Source of the DNA: Leptolyngbya sp. SIO4C5
GTDB lineage: Bacteria > Cyanobacteriota > Cyanobacteriia > Phormidesmidales > Phormidesmidaceae
Direction: 5' to 3'
Length of the DNA: 7,364 bases
NCBI GenBank assembly: GCA_010671965.1
Contig: JAAHIC010000210.1
Location: 1 to 7,364, forward strand
The notes below the pieces were generated by a model. That model did not search any database and had not been told where the DNA came from. It was given only the letters and a program-made list of their open reading frames with translations. Position numbers and translations under genes: made by a program. How positions within the stretch are numbered: position 1 is the stretch's first letter; each line of letters starts with the position of its first letter. Shown here one piece after another: positions 6,106 through 7,364 of the stretch.

Positions 6106-6534
6106 TCAAGACATTTTGTCAAGGCGTTTAACCATTTTGATATGTTCAATGCCAACCTCCCAATAGCGATCGCCCTGCTCCTCAAACCCTAGCTTGTGAT
6201 AAAAAGCCACAGCCTGACACTGAGCCGAAACCATCACGGCGTCGCGCCCCTGTACTTGGGCCTGTCGAATCAGGCACAGCATAATCTGGCGGCCAATGCC
6301 TCGTCGTCGCAGGGCCGCATAAACCGCCACTCGACCAATGCGGCCCTGGGGCGTCAGCCGCCCCGTACCCACTTTTAGCCCTTCCCAACAGGCTAAAGCA
6401 TGAATTGAAAGCGGATCGAGGGCGTCTACCTCCAGGCCAGGGTCAATATTTTGCTCTTTGACAAAAACTTTCTGGCGAATATAGTGCAGCGTCTGTTTAT
6501 GCGTTCTATAGTCAACGATCTCAACCCTGATCAT
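6106..6534 (-). CDS. GNAT family N-acetyltransferase, YjcF/ElaA-like
   Basis: This 142-residue, single-domain cytoplasmic GNAT enzyme would transfer an acetyl group from acetyl-CoA to an unknown amine. The acetyl-CoA pyrophosphate-binding signature is R76-R77-R78-G79-I80-G81 (the R/QxxGxG/A motif), preceded by a beta strand at 65-72 (RIGRVAVY). The C-terminal motif B includes SAQCQAVAFYHKLGF (103-117), with the usual FY..LGF. The N-terminal block IRQKVFVKEQNIDPGLEVDALD and the ending EVGIEHIKM are the features of the YjcF/ElaA-type subgroup. Length is normal and no key residue is missing. The ATG at 6534 has no strong ribosome site, but the family start fits. It sits 104 bases after the TAXI gene and 86 bases before the 862-residue gene, all on the minus strand. 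Nothing in the sequence ties its substrate to either neighbour. Confidence 0.9.
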   Translation of the reverse strand: MIRVEIVDYRTHKQTLHYIRQKVFVKEQNIDPGLEVDALDPLSIHALACWEGLKVGTGRLTPQGRIGRVAVYAALRRRGIGRQIMLCLIRQAQVQGRDAVMVSAQCQAVAFYHKLGFEEQGDRYWEVGIEHIKMVKRLDKMS

Positions 6535-6587
6535 GCGTAGTGACTGTCCGTGATGACTTGCTCAGCAGGCAAATATCATACAGGTCA

Positions 6588-6615
6588 GACTTCCCCTACG
6601 TGAGGGGAGCCAGTC
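6588..6615. other. Bulged hairpin between TAXI and GNAT genes
   Basis: GACTTCCCCT (6588-6597) pairs with AGGGGA (6603-6608) and AGTC (6612-6615). That is ten pairs interrupted by a three-base bulge (6609-6611), with loop ACGTG. It lies 23 bases past the TAXI stop. No T run follows on either strand, so it is not a classic intrinsic terminator. A message 3' end stabiliser or partial terminator is possible. Confidence 0.45.
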
Positions 6616-6638
6616 CCCCGCACAGACAGCACCAACAC

Positions 6639-7364
6639 TTAAGTATCAGTTTTTCTCGCCGACTCTGAAATTAAAGGTGAGTTCTGCGTCAGCAAAACTT
6701 CCTGGTGGCGAATGGTATTGATTGCCACTTCCCAGGGAAAAGTAAAAGACTGAAAAGACTCCGGCGAAATGCGATCGATATCGAGATCGACGACAACCTG
6801 CTGCAAGATTTTGAAAAGCTGCTGGCGAATCAACTTTAAATCTTCTAAGTCCTGGGTTTCCTGCACCCGGTTGATCAAATGCAAAATTTCTAGATTGTAC
6901 ATATCAGCCCGGTTTTTCTGCCGCCCAATCAGCCAAAGCCGAAACTGCCAAATGCCAGAAGCGACTAGCAAGCTAACTGAAATTAGCAGGCCAATCGGCT
7001 CAGCATATTCGACCAGGAAGTAAGGCTGGTCTTGCTCATAGTAAGCCCTTGCCCCAGCGTGCAAGGGAATACCCAGGTCAGGAATGCCTTCTACAGGCGC
7101 AATCATCACGGCGGTGGGATAAATTTGAATTAACTCATTGCGAAACTCGTAGAGGGTTTGGGTGAGCCGCCTGATAACATCATCGCTGAGAGATTCATGG
7201 GCAATGAGTAAAGCATTGACCGCAACCACGTCCAGGTCGGTTGCCGGAATGGGGAGGCCCCCGTCATAGCTGCCTTTAGGAATTTGGGTTGCTTCGACAT
7301 AGGGCAGCGACAGCCGTAGCGCTTCTACCTGATCAATCGGCAGCAAGCGCACCCGCTCACTCTG
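6639..7364 (-). CDS. TAXI-family TRAP solute-binding protein with membrane anchor and cytoplasmic tail, 5' end outside window
   Basis: The frame runs through the window edge (QSERVRLLPID...), so 241 C-terminal residues are seen and the real start lies outside. An internal GTG at 7352 is not the start. Residues 1-112 (counted from the edge) match the C-terminal lobe of TAXI proteins: LRLSLPYVEATQIPKGSY, then VVAVNALLIAHESLSDDV, and the hallmark GIPLHAGARAYYEQ. TAXI proteins bind small acids such as glutamate-like or dicarboxylate ligands for TRAP transporters. Here a membrane helix follows (about 122-146, GLLISVSLLVASGIWQF), then R/K residues and a roughly 95-residue cytoplasmic helical tail (about 150-225), likely coiled coil in part (EILHLINRVQETQDLEDLKLI). 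So the binding domain is tethered rather than free. No TRAP permease gene is visible. The GNAT gene follows after 104 bases on the same strand. Confidence 0.85.
   Translation of the reverse strand, partial: QSERVRLLPIDQVEALRLSLPYVEATQIPKGSYDGGLPIPATDLDVVAVNALLIAHESLSDDVIRRLTQTLYEFRNELIQIYPTAVMIAPVEGIPDLGIPLHAGARAYYEQDQPYFLVEYAEPIGLLISVSLLVASGIWQFRLWLIGRQKNRADMYNLEILHLINRVQETQDLEDLKLIRQQLFKILQQVVVDLDIDRISPESFQSFTFPWEVAINTIRHQEVLLTQNSPLISESARKTDT

Larger units (their letters stand above)
39..6173. repeat. HIP1 octamer (GCGATCGC), eleven exact copies
   Basis: Exact copies begin at 39, 374, 3072, 3390, 3512, 4143, 4770, 5303, 5607, 5676 and 6166. A random 7.4-kb sequence would hold about 0.1. 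HIP1 enrichment is a hallmark of many cyanobacterial genomes. All eleven lie in coding sequence. None occurs in psbB, psbT or the psbB leader. Confidence 0.95.

Noticed and set aside
5895..6185. Minus-strand open frame overlapping the GNAT end and the start of the 862-residue gene
   Set aside because: It is in a different frame from both real genes and shows no domain. The hydrophobic run comes from reading through the terminator.
7350..7352. GTG at 7352 as the true start of the TAXI gene
   Set aside because: The frame stays open to the window edge, and the visible part begins in the middle of the TAXI C-terminal lobe.
1..7364. CRISPR array, tRNA, rRNA or insertion sequence
   Set aside because: No regularly spaced repeats, cloverleaf-like sequence, rRNA stretch, transposase motif or terminal inverted repeats were seen.

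Overview
This window is cyanobacterial. It carries psbB and psbT (photosystem II CP47 and PsbT) with every CP47 chlorophyll-ligand histidine at its expected position. It also has eleven exact copies of the octamer GCGATCGC (HIP1, typical of cyanobacteria), where about 0.1 would be expected by chance. I cannot name the genus.

Left part (1-649): a divergent pair of conflict-type genes. On the minus strand is the first 42 codons of a caspase-like (peptidase C14 / metacaspase-type) protein, cut by the window edge. On the plus strand is a complete 119-residue protein with a Trypco1 (trypsin co-occurring domain 1) fold. The first 24 bases of the window are an exact inverted copy of bases 318-341 inside the Trypco1 gene. 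The visible caspase fragment therefore ends by reading Trypco1 sequence in the same frame, which is either a foldback/chimeric junction or a real inversion.

Middle part (650-3421): a 435-base gene-free leader, then psbB, psbT and nrdR on the plus strand. A short hairpin repeat separates psbB from psbT. psbT is followed by an AT-rich hairpin and then a strong intrinsic terminator that ends only 12 bases before the nrdR start codon. NrdR is the zinc-ribbon/ATP-cone repressor of ribonucleotide reductase genes.

Right part (3431-7364): three minus-strand genes, transcribed toward nrdR. In transcription order they are: the C-terminal two-thirds or so of a TAXI-type TRAP solute-binding protein that carries a membrane anchor and a cytoplasmic tail (5' end outside the window); a YjcF/ElaA-like GNAT acetyltransferase; and an 862-residue multidomain protein. 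The last reads signal peptide, PstS-like binding domain, one membrane helix, TPRs, long acidic/proline-rich linker, DUF4912. It meets nrdR tail to tail with 9 bases between stop codons.

The most interesting content is this receptor-like 862-residue protein. It couples an extracytoplasmic ligand-binding domain, whose phosphate-ligand residues look degenerate, to cytoplasmic TPR and DUF4912 modules. A second membrane-tethered binding protein lies two genes upstream on the same strand. The caspase/Trypco1 pair beside a core photosystem locus is the second point of interest.
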